A stretch of 64,000 bases of DNA from Sebaldella termitidis ATCC 33386. GTDB lineage: Bacteria; Fusobacteriota; Fusobacteriia; Fusobacteriales; Leptotrichiaceae. Location of the stretch: NCBI RefSeq assembly GCF_000024405.1, contig NC_013517.1:2232001-2296000 (forward strand). The letters run 5' to 3'. Positions 9,790 to 17,938 of this stretch are shown here, piece after piece (the stretch's first letter is position 1; every line of letters starts with the position of its first letter). Made by a program: the position numbers and the translations under genes. The notes beneath the pieces were generated by a model. It was not told the origin of the DNA and ran no database searches. It worked only from the letters and a program-made list of their open reading frames with translations.

Positions 9790-11292
9790 ATGATAAATAG
9801 AGCTTTGATAAGTGTTTATAAAAAAGATAATATACTGGAATTTTCAAAATTCCTTATAGAAAAAAATGTAGAAATAATATCTACAGGCGGTACATACAGA
9901 TATTTGAAGGAAAACGGAATACCTGTAACAGAAGTTTCGGAGATAACAAAATTCAAAGAGATGCTTGACGGAAGAGTAAAAACACTGCATCCAAATATAC
10001 ACGGCGGGATACTTGCTGTAAGGGATAATGCAGAGCATATGAGGACTATAGAGGAAAACGATATAAAGCCTATTGATATGGTAATTGTAAATTTATATCC
10101 GTTTTTTGAAGAGGTGAAAACGGATAAAAGCTTCGAGGAAAAAGTAGAGTTCATCGATATAGGCGGACCAACTATGCTGAGATCCGCTGCTAAATCTTTT
10201 AAGGATGTAGTGGTAATATCAGACACGGACGATTATGAAAAAATAAAAGAAGAAATAAATGAATCAGGGGATGTAAGCTTTGAGACAAGAAAAAATCTTG
10301 CAGGAAAAGTATTTAATCTTTGCTCGGCCTATGATGCAGCTATATCGGAATTTCTTCTGAATGAAGAATTCCCGCATTATCTGAATATGTCTTATGAAAA
10401 AATGTTTGACTTAAGGTACGGGGAAAATCCACATCAAAAAGCTGCTTATTATGTATCGACAGTTCAGGACGGAGCAATGAAGGATTTCAAACAGCTGAAC
10501 GGGAAGGAACTGTCTTTTAATAATATAAGGGATATGGATATAGCGTGGAAAATAGTAAATGAATTTGACGAACCGGCGTGTTCTGCAATAAAACATTCTA
10601 CGCCGTGCGGTGCAGCTGTGGGAAAAACTCCTTTTGAAGTATATCAGAAGGCTTATGAATGTGATCCTGTATCAATATTCGGAGGAATAGTGGCTGTTAA
10701 TAAAGAGGTGGATGAGGAAACTGCTGCAGAAATGGCAAAGATTTTTCTGGAGATTGTCATAGCACCTTCTTATACTGAAAAAGCCCTTGAAATATTAAAG
10801 GGCAAGAAAAACCTTAGAGTAATTGAAGCTAAAACAGGGAAGGTGCAGGATAAGCTCGAGTATGTAAAAGTAGACGGAGGTCTGCTTGTGCAGGATGTAA
10901 ATAAAGAGATGATGAAAGAATTTAATATAGTAACAAAAAAAGCTCCCGATGAAACTGAAATAGGAGATATGATTCTTGGCATGAAAGTAGTCAAGCATGT
11001 AAAATCCAATGCTATAGTAGTAGTAAAAGACGGTATGGCAAAAGGAATAGGAACCGGCGAAACAAACAGAATCTGGGCCACAATGCAGGCTTTGGAAAGA
11101 GCAAAGGACGGCTCTGTTCTTGCATCTGATGCATTTTTTCCATTCAGGGACTGTGTAGATGAAGCTGCCAAAGCCGGAATCACTGCTATAATACAGCCCG
11201 GAGGCTCGATGAGAGATCAGGAATCTGTAGATGCATGTAATGAACATGGTATATCAATGGTATTTACCGGAATAAGACATTTTAAACATTAG
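9790..11292 (+). CDS. purH: Bifunctional AICAR transformylase / IMP cyclohydrolase
   Basis: Last two steps to IMP: formyl transfer to AICAR, then ring closure. The 500-residue protein has an N-terminal MGS-like cyclohydrolase domain (about 1-190), with [18 protein letters not shown] and [17 protein letters not shown]. The C-terminal transformylase domain carries the catalytic Lys-His in [13 protein letters not shown] near residue 265, and [15 protein letters not shown] precedes it. The C-terminus [12 protein letters not shown] is characteristic. The ATG follows GGGAGTGAGAT. purD begins 8 bp after the stop. Confidence 0.97.
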   Translation: MINRALISVYKKDNILEFSKFLIEKNVEIISTGGTYRYLKENGIPVTEVSEITKFKEMLDGRVKTLHPNIHGGILAVRDNAEHMRTIEENDIKPIDMVIVNLYPFFEEVKTDKSFEEKVEFIDIGGPTMLRSAAKSFKDVVVISDTDDYEKIKEEINESGDVSFETRKNLAGKVFNLCSAYDAAISEFLLNEEFPHYLNMSYEKMFDLRYGENPHQKAAYYVSTVQDGAMKDFKQLNGKELSFNNIRDMDIAWKIVNEFDEPACSAIKHSTPCGAAVGKTPFEVYQKAYECDPVSIFGGIVAVNKEVDEETAAEMAKIFLEIVIAPSYTEKALEILKGKKNLRVIEAKTGKVQDKLEYVKVDGGLLVQDVNKEMMKEFNIVTKKAPDETEIGDMILGMKVVKHVKSNAIVVVKDGMAKGIGTGETNRIWATMQALERAKDGSVLASDAFFPFRDCVDEAAKAGITAIIQPGGSMRDQESVDACNEHGISMVFTGIRHFKH

Positions 11293-11300
11293 GAGAAAAA

Positions 11301-12551
11301 ATGAAAATATTGATAATAGGAAGCGGAGGAAGAGAACACGCAATTGCATGGAAGCTGTCACAGAATCCAAAGGTAGAAAAAATATATACAGCAGCAGGAA
11401 ATGCAGGCATAGACCTTTTGGAAAAAGGAGAATGCATAAATCTGAAAACTGTTGATGAAATATTGGAATTTGCGGCAGAAAAATCAATTGATCTGACAAT
11501 AGTAGGAAGTGAAGAGCTTCTTGTGGAGGGAATAGTTGATAAATTTACCGAGAAAAATCTGAAAATTTTCGGGCCTGATAAATATGCGGCACAATTAGAG
11601 GGAAGTAAGGTTTTTTCAAAAGATTTTATGAAAAAATACGGAGTAAAAACAGCAGAATATATGACCTTTTCAGACAGCAGCAAAGCTCTGGAATACCTGG
11701 GAAAGGTAGAATTTCCCGTAGTGGTAAAGGCAAGCGGGCTTGCAGCAGGGAAAGGTGTAATAATAGCACAAAATAAAGAAGAAGCAGAAAAAGCCGTGAA
11801 TGAAATAATGGTGGAAATGAGATTTGACAGTGCCGGAAATGAAGTGGTGATTGAAGAGTTTCTTGAAGGATATGAAGCTTCTGTTTTGTCATTCACAGAT
11901 TCTGAAACAATTCTGACCATGGTAAGTGCCAAGGATCATAAAAAGATCGGAGAAAATGAAACAGGATTGAATACCGGAGGAATGGGAGCTATATGTCCGA
12001 ATCCTTATATGACTGAGGATGTAGAGGAAGCATTCAGAAAAGAGATACTGGAACCGACACTGAAGGGAATCAAAGCAGAAAAAATGGATTTTGCCGGTAT
12101 AATATTTTTTGGCGTAATGATAACCAAAAAAGGTGTATACCTTCTGGAATATAATATGAGACTGGGAGATCCGGAAACGCAGGCGGTTCTTCCGCTGCTG
12201 AAAACAGATCTTCTGGATATAATTGACAGCTGTATGAATAAAGAGCTTAATAAAATAACACTTGAATGGAAAAAAGGATTTTCATGCTGTGTAGTGGCTT
12301 CTTCCGGCGGATATCCCGGAGATTATAAAAAAGGATATGAAATTAGCTTTAATGAAAAGGACGGGCTTGTATTTCTGGCCGGGGTAACGGAAAAAAACGG
12401 GAAATTTCTTACTTCCGGAGGAAGAGTATTAAGCACTGTAGGCTTGGGAGATACTTTGGAAGAAGCAAGGAAAAATGCATATAACATTTTGGAAAATATA
12501 AATTTTGCCGGTAAATACTGCAGAAAAGATATTGGGAAAATTCCGGTATAA
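11301..12551 (+). CDS. purD: Phosphoribosylamine--glycine ligase
   Basis: Second step of the pathway: phosphoribosylamine + glycine + ATP gives GAR. The 416-residue ATP-grasp enzyme starts MKILIIGSGGREHAIAWKL. Visible blocks are VKASGLAAGKGV, ALEYLG in the linker, TGGMGAICPNP and EYNMRLGDPETQ. The ATG has AGGAGAAAAA before it. This is the last gene of the purL-E-C-F-M-N-H-D run. I found only weak hairpins and no convincing terminator in the following 90 bp. The next gene has its own promoter. Confidence 0.96.
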   Translation: MKILIIGSGGREHAIAWKLSQNPKVEKIYTAAGNAGIDLLEKGECINLKTVDEILEFAAEKSIDLTIVGSEELLVEGIVDKFTEKNLKIFGPDKYAAQLEGSKVFSKDFMKKYGVKTAEYMTFSDSSKALEYLGKVEFPVVVKASGLAAGKGVIIAQNKEEAEKAVNEIMVEMRFDSAGNEVVIEEFLEGYEASVLSFTDSETILTMVSAKDHKKIGENETGLNTGGMGAICPNPYMTEDVEEAFRKEILEPTLKGIKAEKMDFAGIIFFGVMITKKGVYLLEYNMRLGDPETQAVLPLLKTDLLDIIDSCMNKELNKITLEWKKGFSCCVVASSGGYPGDYKKGYEISFNEKDGLVFLAGVTEKNGKFLTSGGRVLSTVGLGDTLEEARKNAYNILENINFAGKYCRKDIGKIPV

Positions 12552-12637
12552 TAGTATTATAATCTGCGGGAAATAATTTTCTGATTTTTTAATAAATATT
12601 ATCTGTAAAAACAGGGATTTTTAATATTTAAATCAGA

Positions 12638-12667
12638 TTGACAAAAATATAAAATAAATGGTATATT
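12638..12667 (+). promoter_or_regulatory. Sigma70-type promoter for the beta-barrel gene
   Basis: TTGACA (12638-12643), 18-bp spacer, TATATT (12662-12667), about 75 bp before the start codon. It separates the downstream gene from the purine operon. Confidence 0.65.
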
Positions 12668-12742
12668 AGCTGTGAGGATGTTCATATTTCGGGTTATTTA
12701 ATATTTGGAATATTCTTAATACTTTTGATTTAGGAGGAAGAA

Positions 12743-13474
12743 ATGAAAAAATTATTGATTAGCTTATTTACAATTGCTTCACTGGCTTCATTCTCAGATG
12801 AACTGATTATCCGCGGAGGATTTGACGTATTTAATGATTATAACGGAATGTCGGATTTCATAACAGGAGATCCCGGTGATGACAGTCTTGGATTTGAATT
12901 GGGGATAGAATATCTGAAAACTGTCGCACCAAATTTTTTAATAGGAGCAGGTATAGGATATCAGGGACATGCCAAGGCTGAAGGGAAAAAAGTACTGCTA
13001 AACAACTGGTATGATGCATCGGGAAATTATTACGAACATACATATGGTTATGATGATCAGGTTTATTATGACAGTATACCTTTATACATAACTGCAAAAT
13101 ATGAGTTTGATACACCGAATAAATATATAAAGCCATATGTAAAAGCCAACTTGGGTTACTCTTTCAATATTCATAAGAACGATCTTACGCTTAATGACAA
13201 AGTAACACAGTATGTATATGATTGGTATTATGATGATTATGACGAGTATACTTACTCGTATGATTCAAAATCATATGATACAGACATAGAGAACGGATTG
13301 TATTACGGAATAGGCGGGGGAGTACAGATAAACGGACTTACGATAGACCTTATGTATCAGGCAAACTATGCCAAAGCTAAAATTGACAATGGAAACGGTA
13401 CAAGACAGGAACATGATCTGAATCTTTACAGACTAACATTAGGATTTGGTTATGCATTTGATTTTAGTTATTAA
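12743..13474 (+). CDS. Outer-membrane beta-barrel protein, function unknown
   Basis: The 243-residue protein has an N-terminal signal peptide (MKKLLISLFTIASLASFSD, cleavage probably before DELIIRG). Alternating hydrophobic/polar strands follow, and the C-terminal strand LTLGFGYAFDFSY is aromatic, all typical of a small outer-membrane barrel. A Tyr/Asp-rich stretch around residues 155-185 (DWYYDDYDEYTYSYD) probably forms a surface loop. The N-terminal GFDVFNDYNG resembles small porin-like adhesin/barrel families of fusobacteria, but no specific function can be named. It is a single-gene unit with its own promoter and terminator. The start follows TTAGGAGGAAGAA. Confidence 0.75.
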   Translation: MKKLLISLFTIASLASFSDELIIRGGFDVFNDYNGMSDFITGDPGDDSLGFELGIEYLKTVAPNFLIGAGIGYQGHAKAEGKKVLLNNWYDASGNYYEHTYGYDDQVYYDSIPLYITAKYEFDTPNKYIKPYVKANLGYSFNIHKNDLTLNDKVTQYVYDWYYDDYDEYTYSYDSKSYDTDIENGLYYGIGGGVQINGLTIDLMYQANYAKAKIDNGNGTRQEHDLNLYRLTLGFGYAFDFSY

Positions 13475-13496
13475 AAATATAAAAGATAAAAATATG

Positions 13497-13536
13497 AAAA
13501 AGCTGTTCCAAATTTATTTTGAAACAGCTTTTTTTT
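13497..13536. terminator. Bidirectional terminator between convergent genes
   Basis: AAAAGCTGTT (13497-13506) pairs with AACAGCTTTT (13523-13532). T-rich flanks lie on one side and A-rich flanks on the other, so it can end both the plus-strand barrel gene and the minus-strand gene whose stop it overlaps. Confidence 0.85.
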
Positions 13537-13888
13537 ATAATCCAAACATTTCCTCGTACATTTTGAATACTTCGGTAACATCAAAATAAAATTTTGCAGT
13601 TTTTCCGTCAGGCATCTGTACTGTCAGAATGTCATAAGGGGTACCCTTATCATCATAAACAAGTGCCTGTCCGAGAACTGTTGAACCCGGATAATTAACA
13701 GAAAGGTATTTGTATTCTTCATCTACAGTTTTGACTTTTATGGCTGTCTCAAAACTTGATCCGTTTCCTGATTGTGTTTTGGTAATATTTTTTGTGTTTT
13801 CTTTAATAGAATTACCGGTTTTTGAATTTGATTTTGCACTTATATTTATGGAAAGTATAAGCATAGCTAGAATAATAAATTTTTTCAT
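13535..13888 (-). CDS. Small secreted/periplasmic protein, unknown family
   Basis: 117 residues. The signal peptide MKKFIILAMLILSINISAKS is followed by a Ser/Asn/Thr-rich linker (about 20-45) and a folded C-terminal part (about 45-117) with SFETAIKVKTVDEEYKYLS and PDGKTAKFYFDVTEVFKMYEEMFGL. I recognise no enzymatic motif. On the minus strand the ATG is preceded by AAAGGAGATTTAAT, and a good promoter lies 35-60 bp upstream. Both support this as a real gene rather than a shadow. The plus-strand frame over the same DNA lacks such signals. Confidence 0.8.
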   Translation of the reverse strand: MKKFIILAMLILSINISAKSNSKTGNSIKENTKNITKTQSGNGSSFETAIKVKTVDEEYKYLSVNYPGSTVLGQALVYDDKGTPYDILTVQMPDGKTAKFYFDVTEVFKMYEEMFGL

Positions 13889-13920
13889 ATTAAATCTCCT
13901 TTTGTTTTATTATTACGTCA

Positions 13921-13949
13921 ATTATAGTTTATTTGACAAATAAAGTAAA
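13921..13949 (-). promoter_or_regulatory. Promoter for the minus-strand secreted protein gene
   Basis: Read on the minus strand: TTTACT (13949-13944), 17-bp spacer, TATAAT (13926-13921), 33 bp before the start codon. Confidence 0.6.
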
Positions 13950-14114
13950 ATATAAATATCATATTAATTAATTTATTTGATTTAGTTTTTTTCATGCTCT
14001 AAGAATGAAAAAAATTTTCTGCAAAAATAAATGGAAATTCACATTAAGTTCATATTGGAGTGTTATAATAAGTGTGTAATAATAAGATACAGTTCTGCTG
14101 TATAAGGAGGCATC

Positions 14115-14345
14115 ATGAAAAAAATAATATTAATTTTAGCATCGGTATTTATGCTGACTTCATGTATTTATGAAGACTATAATCACTATCCCCCGTCAAG
14201 AGGAAGACCGCCGTATAATAACGGCAACAAAAGACCAATTGGAAACGGAGGACCGCCCAGACCGGGGAATCCTAACAACGGAAGACCGAATCATGGAAGA
14301 CCGAATCCCAATAACGGAAGACCAAATCATAATAACAGACACTAA
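14115..14345 (+). CDS. Small Pro/Asn/Gly/Arg-rich lipoprotein
   Basis: 76 residues. The signal peptide ends in the lipobox LTSC (Cys17), predicting a lipid-anchored protein. The mature part is low-complexity: tandem variations on GRP-N(P/H)-NN (such as NNGRPNHGRPNPNNGRPNHNN) with many Arg and Pro residues and almost no hydrophobic core. It may be a flexible, positively charged surface or periplasmic tail. The start follows ATAAGGAGGCATC. A TATAAT box lies at 14064-14069 and a strong terminator follows, so it is monocistronic. A second frame through the repeats (14170-14376) has no ribosome binding site and is treated as a shadow. Confidence 0.75.
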   Translation: MKKIILILASVFMLTSCIYEDYNHYPPSRGRPPYNNGNKRPIGNGGPPRPGNPNNGRPNHGRPNPNNGRPNHNNRH

Positions 14346-14350
14346 AAATA

Positions 14351-14388
14351 AAAAACTGTTTCTTGTTTATTCTTGAAACAGTTTTTTA
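14351..14388 (+). terminator. Intrinsic terminator after the small lipoprotein
   Basis: AAAAACTGTTTC (14351-14362) pairs perfectly with GAAACAGTTTTT (14375-14386) and runs into the T tract. Confidence 0.9.
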
Positions 14389-14615
14389 TATGATCAGATA
14401 TAATAAAAAATGTAGGAAAAAATAAACAGAAAATTTATACAAAAAAGCTGATTAATATCAGTATAAAACAGAAAAAATACCAGGAAAATAAGAATTTAAA
14501 TTAAAGAAAAGCAAGGGGAAATACAGATATATCTTCATTTCAGCGGAAAAGTAAATTTGAAAATTTTTTGCAAATAACATATAATGTAAGAAATAAATTA
14601 TTCGGGGTGGAAATA

Positions 14616-15203
14616 ATGTCTAAAAATATAGTTTTTTTCGATGTGGAAACAAACGGTAAGGTAGGAAGCTCAGTTTTATCAATATCTGCAATCAAAGTAA
14701 ATTTTAACGGCGAGATACAGAAATGGGAAAAAGTAGGGGAATACGACAGATTCTACTTTCGTAATCCCGGTGAAGCAATAAACATGGGAGCAATAAATGT
14801 AAACGGTCTTACAGATGATGTGCTGGAAAAGAAAAGGGAAGGAACTATATATCCGGTTCATTTTAAAGATGATATAGAGTCTTTTTATTCATTTTGTCAG
14901 GATACTGCTCATTATGTAGCACATAATATAAAATTTGACAGAAGCTTTATACCGTTTATGCTGAAAAACCAGTTTGACACTATGTTAGAAAATGTGGAAA
15001 TAGTGAAAGCTGGAATAAACGAATACTATGGAACATATAAGTGGCCGAAGCTCAATGAATGCGCCAGATTTTATAATATTCCTTTTGACGACAGCAGTCT
15101 TCATGAAAGTTTATATGATGTTCTGATTACATTCAGAGTATTTTATAAAATGTCGAAACATCCAATTGCGAAAAATAAAATTTTTAATTTTCTGGAAAAA
15201 TAG
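14616..15203 (+). CDS. DEDDh 3'-5' exonuclease (RNase T / DNA pol III epsilon-like)
   Basis: 195 residues. The exonuclease signature is present in order: FFDVETNG (Exo I, Asp and Glu), AHNIKFDRSF (Exo II, Asp) and LHESLYDV (Exo III, His and Asp). This identifies a DEDDh 3'-5' exonuclease that removes nucleotides from DNA or RNA 3' ends. It is a stand-alone domain without polymerase or BRCT extensions, so the substrate cannot be assigned. The frame is open from 14568, but the ATG at 14616 has GGGGTGG upstream and begins directly at the fold (MSKNIVFFDVE), so it is preferred. Confidence 0.85.
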   Translation: MSKNIVFFDVETNGKVGSSVLSISAIKVNFNGEIQKWEKVGEYDRFYFRNPGEAINMGAINVNGLTDDVLEKKREGTIYPVHFKDDIESFYSFCQDTAHYVAHNIKFDRSFIPFMLKNQFDTMLENVEIVKAGINEYYGTYKWPKLNECARFYNIPFDDSSLHESLYDVLITFRVFYKMSKHPIAKNKIFNFLEK

Positions 15204-15216
15204 TAAATTTATATAA

Positions 15217-15294
15217 GCACTGTCCTTCTACTGGCTGTCTGCCGTATTTATGTCTGAAATAAAAGCGGGCAGAAGTGGCCGGGACCGTCAGTGC
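15217..15294. other. Extended imperfect hairpin, possible structured RNA
   Basis: This 78-bp stretch folds as one long rod. GCACTG (15217-15222) pairs with CAGTGC (15289-15294), CTGGC (15231-15235) with GCCGG (15278-15282), TCTGCC (15238-15243) with GGCAGA (15268-15273) and TATTT (15245-15249) with AAATA (15257-15261). There is no T tract, so it is not a standard terminator. It lies in the 330-bp gap between the exonuclease gene and the ABC operon promoter. I could not match it to SRP, 6S or a known riboswitch. The strand is undetermined. Confidence 0.45.
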
Positions 15295-15469
15295 CGATTC
15301 TTTGAATATATGCCGGATTAGAGTATGGTATTTTGACATATTTGTATTTATGAAAATAAATATATCTGCGGTATAAATATTTTATATTGTCGGTTACTGT
15401 TATGGTCTGTAAAAGCACTAGTATACACATATTATATAGGTGATATAAAAAATATATATGTGATTTCTA

Positions 15470-15498
15470 TTGACATTTATACGTGTTTTTATTATAAT
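15470..15498 (+). promoter_or_regulatory. Consensus promoter of the amino-acid ABC operon
   Basis: TTGACA (15470-15475), 17-bp spacer, TATAAT (15493-15498). Transcription would start near 15505, about 30 bp before the leader peptide. Confidence 0.85.
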
Positions 15499-15534
15499 TC
15501 TAAATAATAGAATGTAATTTTAGGAGGAACTAAA

Positions 15535-15576
15535 ATGATAAGTAAAAATCTGGAAAGCATGTGTCATCATAGGTAG
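15535..15576 (+). CDS. Leader peptide MISKNLESMCHHR
   Basis: A 13-codon frame with a strong site (TAGGAGGAAC, 15521-15530) 5 bp before its ATG. It encodes MISKNLESMCHHR and stops at TAG. It lies about 30 bp after a consensus promoter and inside the 5' arm of a predicted terminator. The last sense codons are TGT-CAT-CAT-AGG (Cys-His-His-Arg). That arrangement is typical of a leader whose translation senses aminoacyl-tRNA supply. The peptide itself probably has no other role. Since the operon encodes amino-acid transporters, Cys or His is the likely signal. Confidence 0.75.
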   Translation: MISKNLESMCHHR

Positions 15577-15656
15577 TGAGTTTGTGCAGTTATGGTACAG
15601 ACTCATGTTGAAATGATTAAATTGAGTCTTGCCTGTGATGCTTTCGGAATTTTTTT
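15553..15656 (+). promoter_or_regulatory. Transcription attenuator overlapping the leader peptide
   Basis: The 5' arm lies in the leader codons: CATCATAGG (15565-15573) pairs with CCTGTGATG (15632-15640), and GAAAG (15553-15557) with CTTTC (15641-15645). T7 follows at 15650-15656. Between the arms, GAGTTTGT (15578-15585) can pair with ACAGACTC (15597-15604), and AGACTCA (15599-15605) with TGAGTCT (15623-15629). These are mutually exclusive hairpins. A ribosome held at the Cys/His codons would cover the 5' arm and permit readthrough. Confidence 0.7.
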
Positions 15657-15678
15657 AACTTTAGTCCTTTTAAATAAG

Positions 15679-15706
15679 CTCTCAGGGAACTGAGAGAATT
15701 TTTTTT
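15679..15706 (+). terminator. Second terminator in the leader of the ABC operon
   Basis: CTCTCAG (15679-15685), loop GGAA, CTGAGAG (15690-15696), then T8 (15699-15706). It is compact and strong, and ends 29 bp before the solute-binding gene, so transcription of the operon must escape two tandem terminators. Confidence 0.88.
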
Positions 15707-15735
15707 ATTATAATCTTAAGGAAAGGAAGGTAGCT

Positions 15736-16533
15736 ATGAAGAAAATAATCTTATTATTAATATTTCTGCTGAGTATACTGATGTGTTCCAAGAAAGAGGA
15801 CGGTCAGACTGAAGCAACTGCCGGTGAGCAAAAGCTTCCTGATAAAATAATAGTCGGGCTTGATGACACATTTGCACCTATGGGATTTAGAGATGAGAAA
15901 GGCGAGCTTGTAGGATTCGATATTGATCTTGCGAAGGCAGTAGCTGAAAAACTTGGTATTGAAGTACAGTTTCAGCCGATAAACTGGGATTCAAAAGAAA
16001 TGGAGCTGAAAAACGGAAATATTAATCTTATATGGAATGGTTTGTCAATAACTGAAGAAAGAAAAAAACAGCTTTTATTCTCAGTGCCTTATCTGGAAAA
16101 TTCACAGATAATACTTGTGAAAAAAGATTCTCTTATTAAGACTAAAGAAGATCTGAAAGGCAAAATAATAGGAACACAGAGTAAAAGCAGCGGTGAAGAT
16201 GCAGTTCTTGCTGATCCTGTTAATTCAGAGCTGAAAGAGCTGAGAACATATGATACTTATGATCAGGCATTCTTAGACCTGGATGCCGGAAGAATAGAGG
16301 CAATAGCAGGTGATGAGGTACTGGCAAGATTCATAAAAGCTAATAAAGAAAAGAAAGAAGGCAAAGAATTATACACTATTCTTGAAGGCAGCGACTTTGG
16401 AAAAGAGGAATACGGAATCGGAGCAAAAAAAGAAGATACATACTTAATTGAAAAAATAAATGAAACAATAGAAGAACTAAAAAAAGACGGTACATATAAA
16501 AAGATATACGATAAATGGTTTGGTGCAGAATAG
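15736..16533 (+). CDS. Amino-acid ABC transporter, solute-binding lipoprotein
   Basis: 265 residues, family 3 extracellular solute-binding protein (polar amino-acid uptake family). The signal peptide ends at Cys17 (ILMC, a slightly poor lipobox). Family blocks are FAPMGFRDEKGELVGFDIDL, GLSITEERKKQLLFSVPYL, GKIIGTQSKSSGEDAV and DGTYKKIYDKWFG. The LIWNGLSITEER-type segment is common in cystine and related binders, but sequence alone does not fix the ligand. The upstream leader with a Cys-His-His run and the downstream methionine transporter favour cystine, with histidine as the alternative. First gene of a run to about 21.6 kb. The ATG follows AAGGAAAGGAAGGTAGCT. Confidence 0.9.
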   Translation: MKKIILLLIFLLSILMCSKKEDGQTEATAGEQKLPDKIIVGLDDTFAPMGFRDEKGELVGFDIDLAKAVAEKLGIEVQFQPINWDSKEMELKNGNINLIWNGLSITEERKKQLLFSVPYLENSQIILVKKDSLIKTKEDLKGKIIGTQSKSSGEDAVLADPVNSELKELRTYDTYDQAFLDLDAGRIEAIAGDEVLARFIKANKEKKEGKELYTILEGSDFGKEEYGIGAKKEDTYLIEKINETIEELKKDGTYKKIYDKWFGAE

Positions 16534-16541
16534 GAGAAAAA

Positions 16542-17189
16542 ATGAGCGAATTATCTATTTTTATTCAAATTCTAAGTTCATTGCCTAATGTGATAATAGT
16601 TTACACTGTTACGGCTTTGATATCGCTTCCGCTTGGTATAATCGGAGCATTGGCCTATACAGGTAATTCTGTGATCATAAAAAAAAGTATATCATTTTAC
16701 ACATGGATATTCAGGGGAACACCTCTGATACTTCAGTTATTCTTTATATATTACGGACTGCCGACGCTGACTAATAACGCAGTAGTCCTTGACAGAATGC
16801 CGGCTGCACTTATTACATTCATAATAAATTATACTGCATATCTTATAGAGATAATAAGAAGCGGACTGGAAAGCATTGATAAAGGTCAGGATGAGGCTGC
16901 CAAAGTACTTGGTTATTCATATTTCAAAAAAATATGGTATATTCTTCTGCCGCAGGCAATCAGAAGAGTACTGCCGTCACTTGGAAATGAGGCAATTACA
17001 CTGGTAAAGGATACTGCACTTATATACATAATCTCATTAACGGAAATATTAAAAACAACCAAAGAGATAGCCAGCAGATATTCCATAATAACTCCGTATT
17101 TTTACGCCGGACTGATTTATCTGGGACTTAGTTTCCTTATAGACAGAATATTTAAAAATATGGAGAAAAGAAATAAGGTGAGAGTATAG
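16542..17189 (+). CDS. Amino-acid ABC transporter permease
   Basis: 215 residues with several hydrophobic membrane segments. It carries the HisM/GlnP-type permease motif: the EAA-like loop DEAAKVLGYSYFKKIWYILLPQAIR, together with FRGTPLILQLFFIYYGLP. It forms the membrane channel for the neighbouring binding protein and ATPase. The frame is open from 16515 inside the preceding gene, but the ATG at 16542 has TAGGAGAAAAA before it, begins MSELSIFIQIL and is chosen. The ATPase starts 2 bp after the stop. Confidence 0.92.
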   Translation: MSELSIFIQILSSLPNVIIVYTVTALISLPLGIIGALAYTGNSVIIKKSISFYTWIFRGTPLILQLFFIYYGLPTLTNNAVVLDRMPAALITFIINYTAYLIEIIRSGLESIDKGQDEAAKVLGYSYFKKIWYILLPQAIRRVLPSLGNEAITLVKDTALIYIISLTEILKTTKEIASRYSIITPYFYAGLIYLGLSFLIDRIFKNMEKRNKVRV

Positions 17190-17191
17190 CC

Positions 17192-17923
17192 ATGGACATT
17201 ATAGAAATAAGAAATATAAACAAAAGTTACGGTGAAAACAGGGTTTTGAATGATATTTCACTGAAAGTGGCAAAAGGGGAAGTAGTTTCCATTATCGGAC
17301 CTTCGGGAAGCGGAAAGTCGACACTGCTGAGAAGTATAGCTGATCTTGAAACAGTAGACAGCGGAAGTATACTTATAGAAGGTTACGATATAACTGAAAA
17401 ATCTATGGATAAGAAGGAAAAGAAAAAAATACTTTTGAAAACCGGCATGGTATTTCAGAATTTTAATCTTTTTCCTCATATGACTGTAAGAAATAATATA
17501 GCAAGAACCTTGAAGGTAGTAAAAAAAGCATCTGCTAAAGAAGCTGATGAAATAACAAAACAGATGCTGGCAAAAGTGGGACTTATAGATAAAATAGATA
17601 ATTATCCAAATGAGCTGTCAGGCGGTCAGAAACAGAGAGCTGCAATAGCGAGGGCTATGGCGCTTGATCCAGATATTATGTTATTTGACGAGCCGACCTC
17701 GGCACTTGATCCTGAACTGGTAAAAGAGGTTCTTGATCTGATAAAGAAGCTGAGAGATGAAAAAACTACAATGTTAATAGTCAGCCATGAAATGAAATTT
17801 GTAAAAGAAATTTCCGATAAAGTAATAGTTATGGAAAAAGGAAAAATACTTGAGGAAGGAACATCTGGAAAAGTTTTTGAAAATTCTTCTTCTGAAAGAG
17901 TAAGGGAATTTTTGAAAAAGTAA
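17192..17923 (+). CDS. Amino-acid ABC transporter ATP-binding protein
   Basis: 243 residues with all ABC ATPase motifs: Walker A GPSGSGKST (near residue 36), Q-loop VFQNFNLFPHMT, signature LSGGQKQRAAIARA, Walker B IMLFDEPTSALDP and switch His in LIVSHEMKF. It belongs to the GlnQ/HisP/TcyC-like polar amino-acid group and powers the transporter with the two preceding genes. The start codon lies 2 bp after the permease stop, with AAGGTGAG inside the end of the permease gene. The next gene begins 15 bp downstream, so cotranscription is likely. Confidence 0.94.
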   Translation: MDIIEIRNINKSYGENRVLNDISLKVAKGEVVSIIGPSGSGKSTLLRSIADLETVDSGSILIEGYDITEKSMDKKEKKKILLKTGMVFQNFNLFPHMTVRNNIARTLKVVKKASAKEADEITKQMLAKVGLIDKIDNYPNELSGGQKQRAAIARAMALDPDIMLFDEPTSALDPELVKEVLDLIKKLRDEKTTMLIVSHEMKFVKEISDKVIVMEKGKILEEGTSGKVFENSSSERVREFLKK

Positions 17924-17938
17924 AGATGTAACAAGATT

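Noticed and set aside
14170-14376. Second plus-strand frame over the small lipoprotein repeats
   Set aside because: It is a frame-shifted reading of a repeat, lacks an RBS, and runs through the terminator stem.
15217-15294. Identification of the rod-like hairpin as SRP RNA, 6S RNA or a known riboswitch
   Set aside because: The SRP GGAAG/GCAG core, the 6S central bubble and length, and the purine, TPP, FMN and SAM core motifs are all absent.
15505-15735. T-box riboswitch before the ABC transporter operon
   Set aside because: No conserved AGGGTGG-type T-box or Stem I elements; the structure is explained better by a leader-peptide attenuator.
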